DNA of 64,000 nt from Hyalella azteca (GCF_000764305.2 NW_025944201.1:62001-126000); one strand, 5' to 3'. Positions 23,356-33,637 are shown, numbered from the stretch's first letter. Translations and numbers: made by a program. Notes: a model not told the origin generated them from the letters alone.

Positions 23356-24413
23356 ACTGTTGCTAGTTCTTAAGTGGCTTCATTTTGTTTACATGTTGTT
23401 TCCAATAGTGATCATTTGAATTACTGTTGAAAAAAAATCAGTCTCCTCTCGCTTTTTAATATTTGATCAAAGATAGCTCGCCCATGAGTTACTCCTAGTA
23501 ACTATTATTTTTATTACCGTATCTCCTTAACGGAAAAATGGTACTGAAGTTTTCATCAGAACCAGTTTTGGTAGTAAAATTTTAATTATTTAAATAGAAC
23601 GGCAACTGCCCCGCTCGTATCTCCCAAGTCTTGTACTACGATTTCTAGCTCTCAAAATTAGTTGTGTCGACTGCTGAGAAAAAAGGCTCGACTTGATACT
23701 GTTGTGTCTGAACTTGGATGTCGACCTTAGTAAGCAGCTGCTATCTTTTTGTTTTAAGTAACAACATCGTTTAGCTTAATTTTAATTTAAGCTTAATTTT
23801 AGTTTGGTAACATCGTGTAGCTTTAATTTTAGATATACGGTTGTATGAGCTTACCTTTAAGCTCGTTAGTCGCGCCGTCGTGAACGCCTTACACTACAAC
23901 GGTTACGTTGTAGCTCATCTCTGCCGTCCGTTCCTCAGGTCGCCTTAGCTCACCTCAACTTGGCTGTGATGTTTGTAGTTCCAGGAATCAGAGTATGGTT
24001 TCGGCTACTGGTGCTCATTTTATTAGTAATATGTAATGAGCTACTGGCACTGAAAGTTGATCTGATTTCAGTGGGTATGTTTAGAGCATACCGTCAGTCG
24101 CTTTTATAATTTGTTTATACCCTGCCATACTTGAACACGATTTTTTTTGGCATTCATGCTTATGCTGCCTAACAATTCAAGATTTGATCATCATAACTAA
24201 TAATTAATAAAAATTCACGTTTGGGAATCGGGTTATTTTTCGAATATCCAGACTTGCCAACCCTGGAAATTGATTTGAATTGCTAAAATTGCTAAACTAA
24301 AAAGTAGCAAATAAAGAAATATTATCCCATTTTTGAAAACCACGTTTTTCTGGTTTTTCCAAAACTAAAAATAAAGAAGTGAAACAAATGAAAAAAAAAA
24401 AACATTTAAAAAC
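23356..24413. other. 3' flank of UMPS; no further gene
   Basis: No coding motif. The first AATAAA hexamers after the UMPS stop are at 24206-24211 and 24310-24315, so the 3' UTR either extends about 0.85 kb or uses a variant poly(A) signal. I cannot decide from the sequence. Confidence 0.4.
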
Positions 24414-24537
24414 CACGTTTTCTTAACGGACATAAGAGAAAAACATTTACTCCTACATAACATTAAAGTTATGTAAAATTATATGTAATGTTATGTAAGT
24501 GTAAATGTTTTTCTTTTTTGTCCGTTAAGAAAACGTG
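24414..24537. repeat. long inverted repeat (52-bp arms)
   Basis: The left arm 24414-24465 (starting CACGTTTTCTTAACGGACA) and right arm 24486-24537 are reverse complements with about four mismatches around a roughly 20-bp centre. A-rich and T-rich runs extend the symmetry outward. It looks like a short foldback MITE or TIR-only deletion derivative about 1 kb downstream of UMPS. Confidence 0.85.
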
Positions 24538-26182
24538 TTTTTTTTTATTATATAAGTAACTAATTTTGGTTTCTAGTTAAGTTTCAACTGATCCTAAATA
24601 TTCCATTGATTTTACTTACTAATTGCAAGAGGCTCCTAGGAAATAAATGACTGAGTTGACTAAAAAGTATTACTATTACTGCAGATGCTATGAGGCTAGC
24701 AATTTTATATTCCCAAAAATTACAATTCTCTTTGGTCTCTGCCATTGCCAAATTTTTTTCATCTCTTTGACCACGCAATTTCTTATAGTATACTGGAGTG
24801 CCTTACACGTATGTGTATCGTGAGGTTAACTACAGATCTAGTTGCTACTCTGAAACTTAACGCCATTGAATAGTTATGTGAATTTAACATGGTTAACGCC
24901 GAGTATATTCAACTATAGTATCATCGCATTATGTAGAGCGTCTAATATTTCCGTGTTTTACCTCTTGATAAAGCATTCATAATGCGATGCAACAAAATGC
25001 ACAGGAAATTAACATTTTCTTTTCAGATAACATCTATCTTAGGCCGTAACGTCAATCAATGAACAATTAACTTAGGCTATGCAAACTCGAAAAGAGACAA
25101 CCCGATCGTGTTAATTTTACGTGTCAGAAATGTACAATACTGGGTTGCATATGAATGCAGGCCTTCTTAGCAATAAGGCTGGACACGAGGCCGTACATTA
25201 CGAATTTACCGTGTAATTAACATTCCATTTACTAATTTTTACCATTCCAATCGCGCTAGCAACCGCGTTTCTAGTATGAATGATGGCAGCATTGGAACCA
25301 GTTCGGTTTTCTGTACATTTAAACTTATGGATTTAAAGCTGTCGGTAAAGCTGTAGTGAAGGTAACATAAACTATACAAGAGCATAGTGCGGAAAGAACC
25401 ACTTTTCACGCTTGTCGCTGCAAGTTCTTGAGCGGCAATGGAAATCTTGAATAATTGTTCAAACTAATATTAATAAATAAAGAATCTATATTTTTCTATC
25501 ATCTATATGTATTCTACTGTTGAATATTTCATTTTAAGTCACATTGTCCACGCTGCGGTAATGTTAGCTCCAAGTAACATTCATACCAACATTCATGTGA
25601 GAGGAATTAGGTACTTCTTGGTCGTCAACTTTCAATAAAACGTCTTAACGCAATTATCGCTATTCTAATTTCCTCCTTGCATCTGTCATGCTTGCACAAC
25701 ATACTACTCGTTCCGGTGTAACCTCTCGCTTGGACTAATTATAGTTTTGTTCATTGTTGCATCATGGTTTTTATTACTGTTCATTAATAGGGCTTGAGTA
25801 AGGTAATCTTTTGAGTACTCTAATCTACCCGAATTGTCTGGAATTATTCGGGGGTGGATTGAATTTAAAATCTCGGTTGCATTCAACGTAAAATTTGAAT
25901 AGAATATGCTCTCACTTACTGGGTTTTAAATTTTTGGCGAAATTTTCTTCAGATAATGGTTCTAAAGTAGTGACTACCCTTACCTAACAGGCTAACATAC
26001 AGTCACCTCTAATCACTGATGAGCCCAGGTGTGCGGTTACTGTGAACGCACAGCCCCCAATTATGCTACAATGCCTCATGAATATTAAACTAATATCATG
26101 ATGCTACATTGTAGTCATGTCGTTTTTCTGTTTCAGTGTGACGCAAGTTCATTATGTTCACACAAGGTTATGGTTTTTTTTG
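24538..26182. other. non-coding stretch, no gene recognised
   Basis: AT-rich with no recognisable domains or RNA genes. Short frames at 24584-24778 and 25704-25886 (both minus) look random. Confidence 0.45.
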
Positions 26183-26337
26183 CTTGTACGCGGGGATAGT
26201 ACTAGCGGCTAGTAGATCAGAAAATTGCCAAATGTCTGCCGCTTGGTGTCTAAGTTTACTTGCGGGATAGACACCAAGCGGCAGACATTTGGCAATTTTC
26301 TGATCTACTAGCCGCTAGTACTATCCCCGTGTACAAG
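26183..26337. repeat. near-perfect inverted repeat, 70-bp arms, 15-bp loop
   Basis: The arms 26183-26252 and 26268-26337 are reverse complements with a single mismatch (GCGGGG versus ACGGGG near the outer end). The arms contain GATAGTACTAGCGGCTAG and AAATGTCTGCCGCTTGG. The GC content of the arms is above that of the surroundings. The near-identity implies recent origin, or maintenance by gene conversion or selection. Candidates are a foldback element or a source of long-hairpin RNA. Confidence 0.92.
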
Positions 26338-27009
26338 TGCGGCACTGGATTCGGCTAACTGCCATGTGACAAATATTCATTCACAATTTAGTGAGTAGAA
26401 AGTGTAGAATAACGTGTCCAAAGCCAAAATCTGTGAATTATCTAGTAAAATCTATATTGCTTACGCCAATGAATGGAGTTAGTTGGTCGTTCCTCTGTTA
26501 CTGTATAACAACCATATGAATAAACTGGAACAAAGAATTCATTACACCTATGACTGTGGTGTTATTGATGCGATGTTTGAAGGACTTATCCTGAATATTC
26601 ATATATATAAAGTTGATGAAAATGGGTAATGTGTCCAAATCTACTGAGAACCATTTTAACAGTCGACACGCAGCGAGCAGAGTGTCAACACGAACATTGC
26701 TGTCAGTCTTATGTTACCTGTCGGGTAGTGTAGGTGGTAGAAATTGGATCGGCGAAATCCTAACTTCTTCCTTGAATATGGTGAGTTACTGCTGGCCTAT
26801 AAAATTTATGGTGTTGGGGGTCAGCCCCATCAAAAGGTTTATGGTCCTTCCGGTATTATACCAGCTTGTGGAATAAAACAGAATTCAGGAGAACAAACAG
26901 AATAAGACGTAAGCAAAAAACATCATTTAAAATTAGTGGTTCCTGGAGGTGAAACTTCAAACGTGTAGGTTACAGTAGGGTATATAGCATTATATAATAT
27001 ATATCGTGA
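26338..27009. other. no supported gene
   Basis: A plus-strand frame at 26613-26876 (87 aa) includes GGRNWIGEILTSS but resembles no family I can name and has no splice context. I see no repeats with second copies. Confidence 0.35.
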
Positions 27010-27085
27010 AAAAATCGCGGCAAAGCAGAATAGCATAGAGTTTTTTAAACTCTCTTCAAGTAAGTAGACCAGCTAAGTATCATGG
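27010..27085. repeat. MITE family D fragment
   Basis: CGGCAAAGCAGAATAGCATAGAG...TTTAAACTCT...AAGTAGACCAGCTAAGTATC matches the left half of the 7621-7808 element with gaps. Directly precedes the Penelope-like tail fragment at 27096. Confidence 0.55.
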
Positions 27086-27438
27086 ATAAAACGATAAATT
27101 ATTATTAGATGGCAGGATTTACTTGTTTACACTACACACGTGCGATTGATGACCAGAGAACTCGTTGGTTTACACTATCAGGGAGTGGAACCCTTCTTCA
27201 GATGATGGTAGATAAAAAGGCAAGTTTCAGGAAGTAGTTTTTCTTTATTAATGACGTTTCGAATGCAACACACATTCATTTTCAAGTTAGAAGAAGCATT
27301 AAAATTTTGGTGGAAATAAGTTGGGTAAACGCGGTATATTCCAACATCGTAGGTAATTCCGTCACCTCTCCAGCTTTTCCTTTATATTAAGCTTTGTGTT
27401 AGTTCCATGCGTTCATTGATGGTTGAAATAATGAAATG

Positions 27439-27574
27439 GGTATTATTGCAGATTAACTACATCCAAAAAAAAGGGTGTTTTTTTTTAATTATATGTTTTT
27501 TGGGGTGTAGATTACGAATCTGAAATCCATTTTTGGCGGTCGGCATCGGAAAACCGATTTTTTGCAATAATACC
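27439..27574. repeat. 136-bp unit bounded by 12-bp inverted repeats
   Basis: GGTATTATTGCA at 27439-27450 is exactly mirrored by TGCAATAATACC at 27563-27574. It is located in the part of family E copy 2 that is absent from copy 1. It may be one end of an element cut by the assembly gap. Confidence 0.6.
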
Positions 27575-27610
27575 GATCACACGTAGCGCACGACATCTTG
27601 AATGAAACTT

Positions 27611-27688
27611 ACCCGTTGCACTGCAACGGGTAAAGAAGACGAAAATGTTACCCGTTGCACTGCAACGGGTAACATTTTCGTCTTCTTT
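27611..27688. repeat. palindromic repeat array next to the assembly gap
   Basis: A 21-nt palindrome, ACCCGTTGCACTGCAACGGGT split around a central C, occurs at 27611-27631 and 27650-27670. The second lies at the centre of a perfect 57-nt palindrome (27632-27688) whose arms also contain AAAGAAGACGAAAATGTT. The unknown bases start 12 nt later. This may be the edge of a longer palindromic or tandem array that the assembler could not resolve. Confidence 0.92.
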
Positions 27689-27699
27689 GTCCATAAATC

Positions 27700-28113
27700 N
27701 NNNNNNNNNNNNNNNNNNNNNNNNNNNNNNNNNNNNNNNNNNNNNNNNNNNNNNNNNNNNNNNNNNNNNNNNNNNNNNNNNNNNNNNNNNNNNNNNNNNN
27801 NNNNNNNNNNNNNNNNNNNNNNNNNNNNNNNNNNNNNNNNNNNNNNNNNNNNNNNNNNNNNNNNNNNNNNNNNNNNNNNNNNNNNNNNNNNNNNNNNNNN
27901 NNNNNNNNNNNNNNNNNNNNNNNNNNNNNNNNNNNNNNNNNNNNNNNNNNNNNNNNNNNNNNNNNNNNNNNNNNNNNNNNNNNNNNNNNNNNNNNNNNNN
28001 NNNNNNNNNNNNNNNNNNNNNNNNNNNNNNNNNNNNNNNNNNNNNNNNNNNNNNNNNNNNNNNNNNNNNNNNNNNNNNNNNNNNNNNNNNNNNNNNNNNN
28101 NNNNNNNNNNNNN
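27700..28113. other. assembly gap (414 N)
   Basis: The bases are unknown and any frame reported across them is meaningless. The gap lies inside family E copy 2, directly after the palindromic array. Confidence 0.99.
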
Positions 28114-28756
28114 AAGCTTTGTACAAAAATTGAAATTTGCTTAATTAAAAGCCTAATAGCTGTTAATTAAAACGTAATTAAGTAGTGTTCAATATTCGTT
28201 AGTGTTCTAATTCAAAGCCGTGTTGTATCCCAATACAGCTCACACAGCAAACAGAATTCGAACACGTGGATGTCGGCAATACGTATCAGTTAAATTTGAA
28301 GCGCTGACGCAATACGACTCACCATGTGTCGAATATTGCCACACAAAGTGACGGAATATAGGGATTTGGTAGGTTTCCATTCTAAAGGCTTTTTAATAAA
28401 TATGGCAACATTTTGTGAGAATTGTGACGTTTCATCGTTGCTGAGGCGTAGTGAAGTGTTTTGAGTCATGTGAATTCAACAGAACTTGCGTAACGCATAC
28501 GTTTTTTTTTTATAGTTTTTCATTTCTCGATGCGTCCTTAATGTGTCGGAATATACCGCGTTTACCCTACATAATATTAGTAAATAGGATACATTGATAC
28601 AACAGTAAATTTTTGGACCAAAAATTACTTGGAAAATTTTTTCAGAGTTCAGACAAATTCAGTAGTCAGAAAATAGCTGGAGTCCAATCTGTAGAGAGGA
28701 GGGGTTCAGCTAGCCCTATATATCGCCGGTTGGTTGTTGCCGGGCCGCTGCAGATC

Positions 28757-28938
28757 ATAGTGACAAACCAGAGCTTTTTTAGAATCAGTTCATTTTTAAT
28801 TTCCTCATTTACTCAAGATTTAAACCAATTTATTATGTATGATAATGCTGGTATCCATGATACTTTGCTTGTCTACTTATAGAACTCAAAAATGAACTTG
28901 AAGGAGAGTCTAAAAAAACTCTCTGCTTTGCCACTATC
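28757..28938. mobile_element. MITE family D, copy 2 (reverse orientation relative to copy 1)
   Basis: Begins CATAGTGACAAACCAGAG and ends CTCTGCTTTGCCACTAT, the inverted ends of the family. The interior matches copy 1 reversed (CTCATTTACTCAAG, GATAATGCTGGTATC, TCTACTTATAG). Non-coding. Confidence 0.75.
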
Positions 28939-28968
28939 AAGAGAGTTTGCCACTTGCCACTCTGCAAC

Positions 28969-29090
28969 TCTCTGCTTTGCCACGATGCTGGTGACTCAGC
29001 ATAGTGTCAAAGCAGAGAGTTTTTTAGACTCTCCCTCAGTTCATTTTTGAGTCCTAGCTAAAAGTAGATCAGTAAACTCAGGCAGTGTGG
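28969..29090. mobile_element. MITE family D, head-to-head end junction and partial copy
   Basis: TCTCTGCTTTGCCACGATGC (28969-28988) faces the inverse starting GCATAGTGTCAAAGC (from 28999) across a short spacer, so two D termini meet tail to tail. The right-hand copy continues with TTTTTTAGACTCTCCCTC and AAAGTAGATCAGTAAACTC, then stops being recognisable. This suggests one MITE inserted beside or into another. Confidence 0.65.
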
Positions 29091-29850
29091 AATTCTGTAT
29101 AGGTAATATATTCTCATGTCAATATAAGAAAACGTATCGAAATACCAACCCTACCACCGCGTTACACCACCTTCCACTGCAATGAAAATTGACGAACTGA
29201 GCTCATTTGAAACAGCTGTGCTTCCGAAATCACGCGTGGTTTGAAATCCAATCCCGTGTTGCCAACAACTAATCAAGTTAACTAGTCGTTTATCTGTAGG
29301 CTAGCGGACACATTTTTGCAATGAATATGTTCTAAAATAAAAAAACACATCCAGCTTCGTAAAAAATTCTCACGATTGGACAACACCCACAAAGTTTTTG
29401 ATTTCACACAAAATTATGAGATAAACTTTGACTCTTTCACTGCATACATTCACATGGTGTTTTCTGTTTACTTCTCACAAGACGGTGTCACACACTTATG
29501 TTTTGGTTGTGTCTAGTTTGATTTCACAATAAATAAACTTGATTCACATTCCATTCTGAGATTTAAATGATTGAAAGTTTTTTTTTAAATTATAAAAACC
29601 TATTTATACGTTCCACATTTGAATTTTTTGCCCTATTATGTTGAATTTATCTTGATAATTCACTTCAAATTCTGAATGATTTTGTCTGCGGTCTGCCATC
29701 CCACGTTTTCGAATGTTTTGTGTCTTTTAGAAAATTTTCGTTGTTTAACATGGGAAACTATTTCATTATAGAAAACATAGAGCACGGATGGTATAGTGCA
29801 TTAATAATACAATTTAATTCAATAAAAATTAATTTTTAATTTAAAAAATA
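29091..29850. other. non-coding AT-rich stretch
   Basis: I see no gene or RNA. The composition becomes very AT-rich towards 29820. Confidence 0.45.
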
Positions 29851-29897
29851 TACCGTAAAATGGGGTAACTTAGACCGGCGGGGTAACTTAGACCACT
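29851..29897 (+). repeat. transposon-end-like motif pair GGGGTAACTTAGACC
   Basis: TACCGTAAAATGGGGTAACTTAGACC is followed by a second GGGGTAACTTAGACC 20 bp later. It resembles the terminal plus subterminal repeats of the elements at 31496 and 39483, but I did not find the matching right end. Confidence 0.4.
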
Positions 29898-30231
29898 TTT
29901 AGTTTTTTTAAGAAAAACCCCCACAACTCAAAAACTATTTGACATAGAAAAATTTTGTCAATGGGCATTAAAGAATACACTTCCAAAAACTAAAGTTCTG
30001 TAATCAATGGAGTCTTTGAAATGACAAAATCATTCAATTTAAAATTTTTAGCTATAAGAGTAAGATTGTCATTTGTCAATATGAGGAGCATTCATTCATC
30101 ATTCCTGAGGAGCTGTAAGAAAAAATTCATTGTTTTTTATGTAAAAGGATGTTTTTCAATTAAAAGAAATGCAATAATTGATTTTTGAAAATACGATGTT
30201 AAAATTAACAATCCGTATTAGAATTTAAAGT

Positions 30232-30333
30232 CGTTTTTGTTCGTTTGATCAGAAGTTTTCATTCGTTTGATCAGAAGTTTTCGTTCATTTGATCAGAAAC
30301 AGAAAAAGTTTTTGTTCGTTTGATCAGAAACAA
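30232..30333. repeat. minisatellite built on GTTTGATCAGAA
   Basis: Four units of CGTTTGATCAGAA (or CATTTGATCAGAA), the first three spaced 22 bp with GTTTTC(A/G)TT linkers, the fourth after an insertion. Non-coding. Confidence 0.85.
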
Positions 30334-30833
30334 CATAATTATTCATTCTCTTGCATTAATTATACAAACGATTAGTTAATTCGTAATTCGTATACAACCG
30401 TATACAAATTGAGTATACGATTGATCATCCCGCTAGATCACCGGTAGCGGGAAAGAAGCAATTCAATTCAGTAGCACGTTAGATCACGTGTTATGAAGTT
30501 CGGCTCGTCTGAACTCTGAATTGCGTGTTTAGTGTGCATGATGAAAAACTCTGCCTAATGATTACTTAATGAAGTTTAGTTCATTGCGGCCAACTTAAGA
30601 GACAAATTTTCAACGAACTAATACTTTTTATAAGTCTAATTTTAATTGTTGAGTGAAAGGTGCACTGCAGACTTGCAACTTCCAAGTGATTAGGTACTTT
30701 ATAGAAACTGAGCAAGTTAGCGTATGTGTTTTAAGCCTTTAAGAAGTTCATTTTTTGCCTCAAATAACGATGTTGGATCGAAAAAGTGGTCTTGGTGGAT
30801 CGAAATAATATATGAACCTTCGAAATTAGAATT
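30334..30833. other. non-coding stretch, no gene recognised
   Basis: No motifs or repeats with a second copy were found. Confidence 0.4.
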
Positions 30834-30969
30834 CCGTCCTGCAGTAAAGTATCCTGGATACCAGCATTATCATTTATCATACATAAAAAATTTGGTTCAA
30901 TTCTTGAGTAAATGAAGAAATTAAAAATGAACTGATTCTAAAAAATCTCTGGTTTGCCACTATGCTGGT
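30834..30969. repeat. MITE family D, right-half fragment
   Basis: GTAAAGTATC, ATACCAGCATTATC, GAGTAAATGAAGAAATTAAA and TGGTTTGCCACTATGCTG match the right half of 7621-7808 in the same orientation. It adjoins the Penelope-like relic. Confidence 0.65.
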
Positions 30970-33637
30970 GAGTACCTTCATTCACAATGCGAGTGATGGT
31001 CTGGTTGTGAGCTTGTCTTGCATGGTTCACCTGCCCTCCAGTTTGAAGGTAGCTAATGAGACAGCGGCTTGGTGTCTTGATTGTTAGTCCAATCTGTCCG
31101 ATGTTGTCTAAAACATGAAGAAGTCTACAACCTTTTTTGCAGCAAAATTGATAGACTACACTGGCCTCTCGGATAACTCCCGTGTTTTGCAAGTGCCTTT
31201 GTTGCGTTTAGTTTGCAATTTGACATTGTTGTCAAGAGTGTCACAAAGCCTGTTAAATTCATTGACGATTTTGAGATGAACTTGCTTGTTAATAATGCTT
31301 TGAGACCTGATATGGTAGTGAGCTTGTCTCTGGGTGTAGGAGAAACGGCAGTTCAATGTCGCTGGCGTCACTCCAATAACTCCAATGTAATCCATAATGC
31401 AAAGAAGTCTACAACCTTCTTTGAAGTAAAATGTATAGAATACACCGGCCTCTTGGAGAACTCTCGCTTTTTTGCAGGAGCTGTTGTTCAGTATATAGTC
31501 AGATGGGGTAAGACAGGACCAAAATCACTAACAAGCCTGTAGCATCTATACCATGAATAAATAAAAAACCCTAAACCTATCACAAGGTGTATTTATGCAA
31601 TGGGCTTCTAAGCTACAACTTGGACATTTTGCATCCAACATAGTTTTCTGTACAGATTGAAAAAGTGGTCCCATCTTACCCCAGTGATGGGACCAGGCTG
31701 GGGTAAGACAGGACCAACAGGTAATTCTTGTGTTACAAAGTTTTTAATGAAAGTACAAATCTGATATTCAATTTTATCCACCTAGAAACACATTATTTGA
31801 TTAAACAACTACTTGTTACTGTTTTGTGTTGCGGGAAGTCAACTCTAATATCAGTCACATTGTGGTTTTTGTCACGAGAAAACTTTGTTAAGCATAGTAA
31901 TAGTGGGTTGCTGGTTGGCTTTGGTTCATTGTAGAGCACTGCTAAATGCTTCCTGTATATTCCATTAGTGTCATAATGTCATTGTCTGAAAAATTTATCA
32001 AATTGGTAATAAAACCAATGCATAATAACCTGAGTCTCAGACATCATATGTTTTCTTGCTAACTGCATTTGTGGTGCACTTCTTCAAACATAGCTCATGC
32101 CCTCTCACTGAGTTGCGATCATAATTATTTTTCATGTTTCACACAACCACTTTTCTCCCAGACAATGTTGCACATAGTTCTGCAGCTCACTAATGGGAAG
32201 AGACATCCCTATTTTCTCCATCCCTTTGATGCAATTTAAAATAGTGCACAAAATTTCTCTAATTAAAACACCTAACAAGTTATAATGAAGTTTGAGCAAA
32301 AGATAAAAATTTTGACCAAAATACTCCATGTACTGCACAATAATATATTCATTTAAAAACTATTTTTTGATAAACTGTAGAGTAAGAGAGGACCATTTGT
32401 ATGGTAAAAGAGGATCATTTGTGGGGTAAGATAGGACTGCTTGTGTGGTAAAACAGGAGCATTTAGTGGTCCCGTTTTACCCCATGTCCGGTCCTTTTTT
32501 ACCCCATTTTAGAATACATGTCAGGCAGTGATGGTAGAAGGTAGGAATGCCTAGTATGTCTCAAATGTTGCTTATTACTTGAGGTTACCTGCCTACATCC
32601 ACAAACCTGGCCAAACAATTTTTTGTCATTAGACAGAGCTTATTTCCCAAACAAGGTTAACTATTTTGTGAGCCTTCTTTACATAGGTTTTCTTTAAAAA
32701 ATTAGCCAGAAATTCATTATTTGCAGAAGAGGGTTGAAACACTGAAATGACAGGCAGTGATTGCTCTAACATATTCTTTTGTCAAATTGGATTCAGTGCA
32801 ATTAGAATGCATGCCATGGGCTGGTCCTTTCTTACCCCATGAAGCCTGCGATCCTGTCTTACCCCATTTGACTATATAGTCACGGAGCCGGTCGAATTCA
32901 TCGACGATCTTGAGATGATGCTGCTCGATTGTAATACTTTGAGACCTGGTCTGGTTTTGAGCTTGCCTCTGGCGGTAGGAGAAATGGCTGTCCAATGTCG
33001 TAGTTACTGCAATCACCCAAATGCAATCCAAATAGTGAAGAAGTATACAACTTTCTTTGGGGCAAAATTTACAGATTACACCAGTCTCTCACAGAACTCC
33101 CACTTCTTTGCAATGGCCATTGCTCAGTATAGTAGGCGTTTGACGTTGTGGTCATGGGTGTCATGGAGCCAGTTCAATTCATCGATGTTCTTGAGATGAA
33201 GCTGCTCGATTGGAATATTTTGAGGTCGGTTCAGATACTTTTCGGAGTCTCACGATTTCATATTTATGACTTCACTCATGATGTTTCTCGAAATTAGTTC
33301 AGTTCTGCGTCTCACAGTTATTATGTTATCTCTTGCTGCTGGGTCTTGGGTGCAGAAATTATTATTAGATGGAAGGATTTACTCGTTTACACGCATGCAA
33401 TTGATGACCAGAGAACTCATTGGTTTACACTATCAGGGAGTGGAGCCCTTCTTCAGATGACGGTAGATAAAAAGGCAAGTTTCAGGAAGTAGTTTTTCTT
33501 TATTAACAATGTTTTGAATGCAACAAACATTCATTTTCAATTTAGAAGAAGCATTAAACATTGAAATTTTAGTGGAAATAAGTACATAATATAAGTAAAT
33601 AGGATACAACAGTAAATTTTTGGACTAAAAATTACAG
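30970..33637 (-). mobile_element. Penelope-like element relic, copy B, with tandem GIY-YIG-like units
   Basis: 33357-33637 is the terminal segment also found at 27096-28629. Minus-strand traces then repeat a module several times: about 33240-33131 (partial), 33130-32879, 31491-31219 and 31192-30975. Each reads roughly K(K/E)xCxLLHxxDxIG...LxxRxSYxxxxAxxxxRSQSI...HLKIVDEFDRLRDT, in keeping with the GIY-YIG endonuclease domain of Penelope-like elements (IG, Arg, His/Asn and Glu region). All units have stops or frameshifts. No RT motifs were found. A DNA transposon (31496-32874) splits it. The junction at 33637 abuts a MULE transposase gene. Family assignment is by motif recall, so moderate. Confidence 0.6.
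31496..32874. mobile_element. 1.38-kb DNA transposon with GGGGTAAGACAGGACC ends, inserted in the Penelope relic
   Basis: The left end is TAGTCAGATGGGGTAAGAC; the right end is the inverse, CTTACCCCATTTGACTA. Both are flanked by TATA (31492-31495 and 32875-32878), and the parallel Penelope unit reads CAGTATAG at this site, so TATA (or TA) is the duplicated target. The 16-bp motif and variants recur about ten times inside in both orientations, mostly near the two ends and at 32380-32510. No transposase is recognisable in the short frames. Confidence 0.85.

Larger units (their letters stand above)
27323..28567. mobile_element. TA-flanked DNA transposon family E, copy 2 (contains a further insertion and the gap)
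   Basis: Terminal inverted repeats GGGTAAACGCGGTATATT and ATATACCGCGTTTACCC, flanked by TT on the left and TA on the right. The uninterrupted Penelope copy reads AAATAAGTACATAAT at this point, so the target was TA. Oriented opposite to the 6214-7359 copy, which it matches at 27323-27430 and about 28165-28567. The middle (about 27431-28165) is foreign to copy 1 and includes an inverted repeat, a palindromic array and the N gap. Confidence 0.85.
27096..28629 (-). mobile_element. Penelope-like element terminal fragment, copy A, interrupted
   Basis: 27096-27322 plus 28568-28629 match the continuous sequence 33357-33637 at high identity (shared: TTGATGACCAGAGAACTC, GGTTTACACTATCAGGGAG, AAGGCAAGTTTCAGGAAG, GTAAATAGGATACA). 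The 1.25 kb between the two parts is DNA transposon E copy 2. Orientation is taken from the other copy, which adjoins GIY-YIG-like coding traces. On the minus strand it carries a short CTGAAGA-stem-GATA string (about 27175-27204) resembling a decayed hammerhead core. Confidence 0.7.

Noticed and set aside
26613..26876. 87-aa frame with GGRNWIGEILTSS
   Set aside because: It has a protein-like stretch but no recognisable family, no neighbouring exons and no second copy; not enough to call a gene.
27512..28144. long open frames across the gap
   Set aside because: They exist only because N bases contain no stop codons.
31213..31542. 109-aa plus-strand open frame
   Set aside because: It is the antisense shadow of the decayed GIY-YIG-like units; the conserved pattern is on the minus strand.
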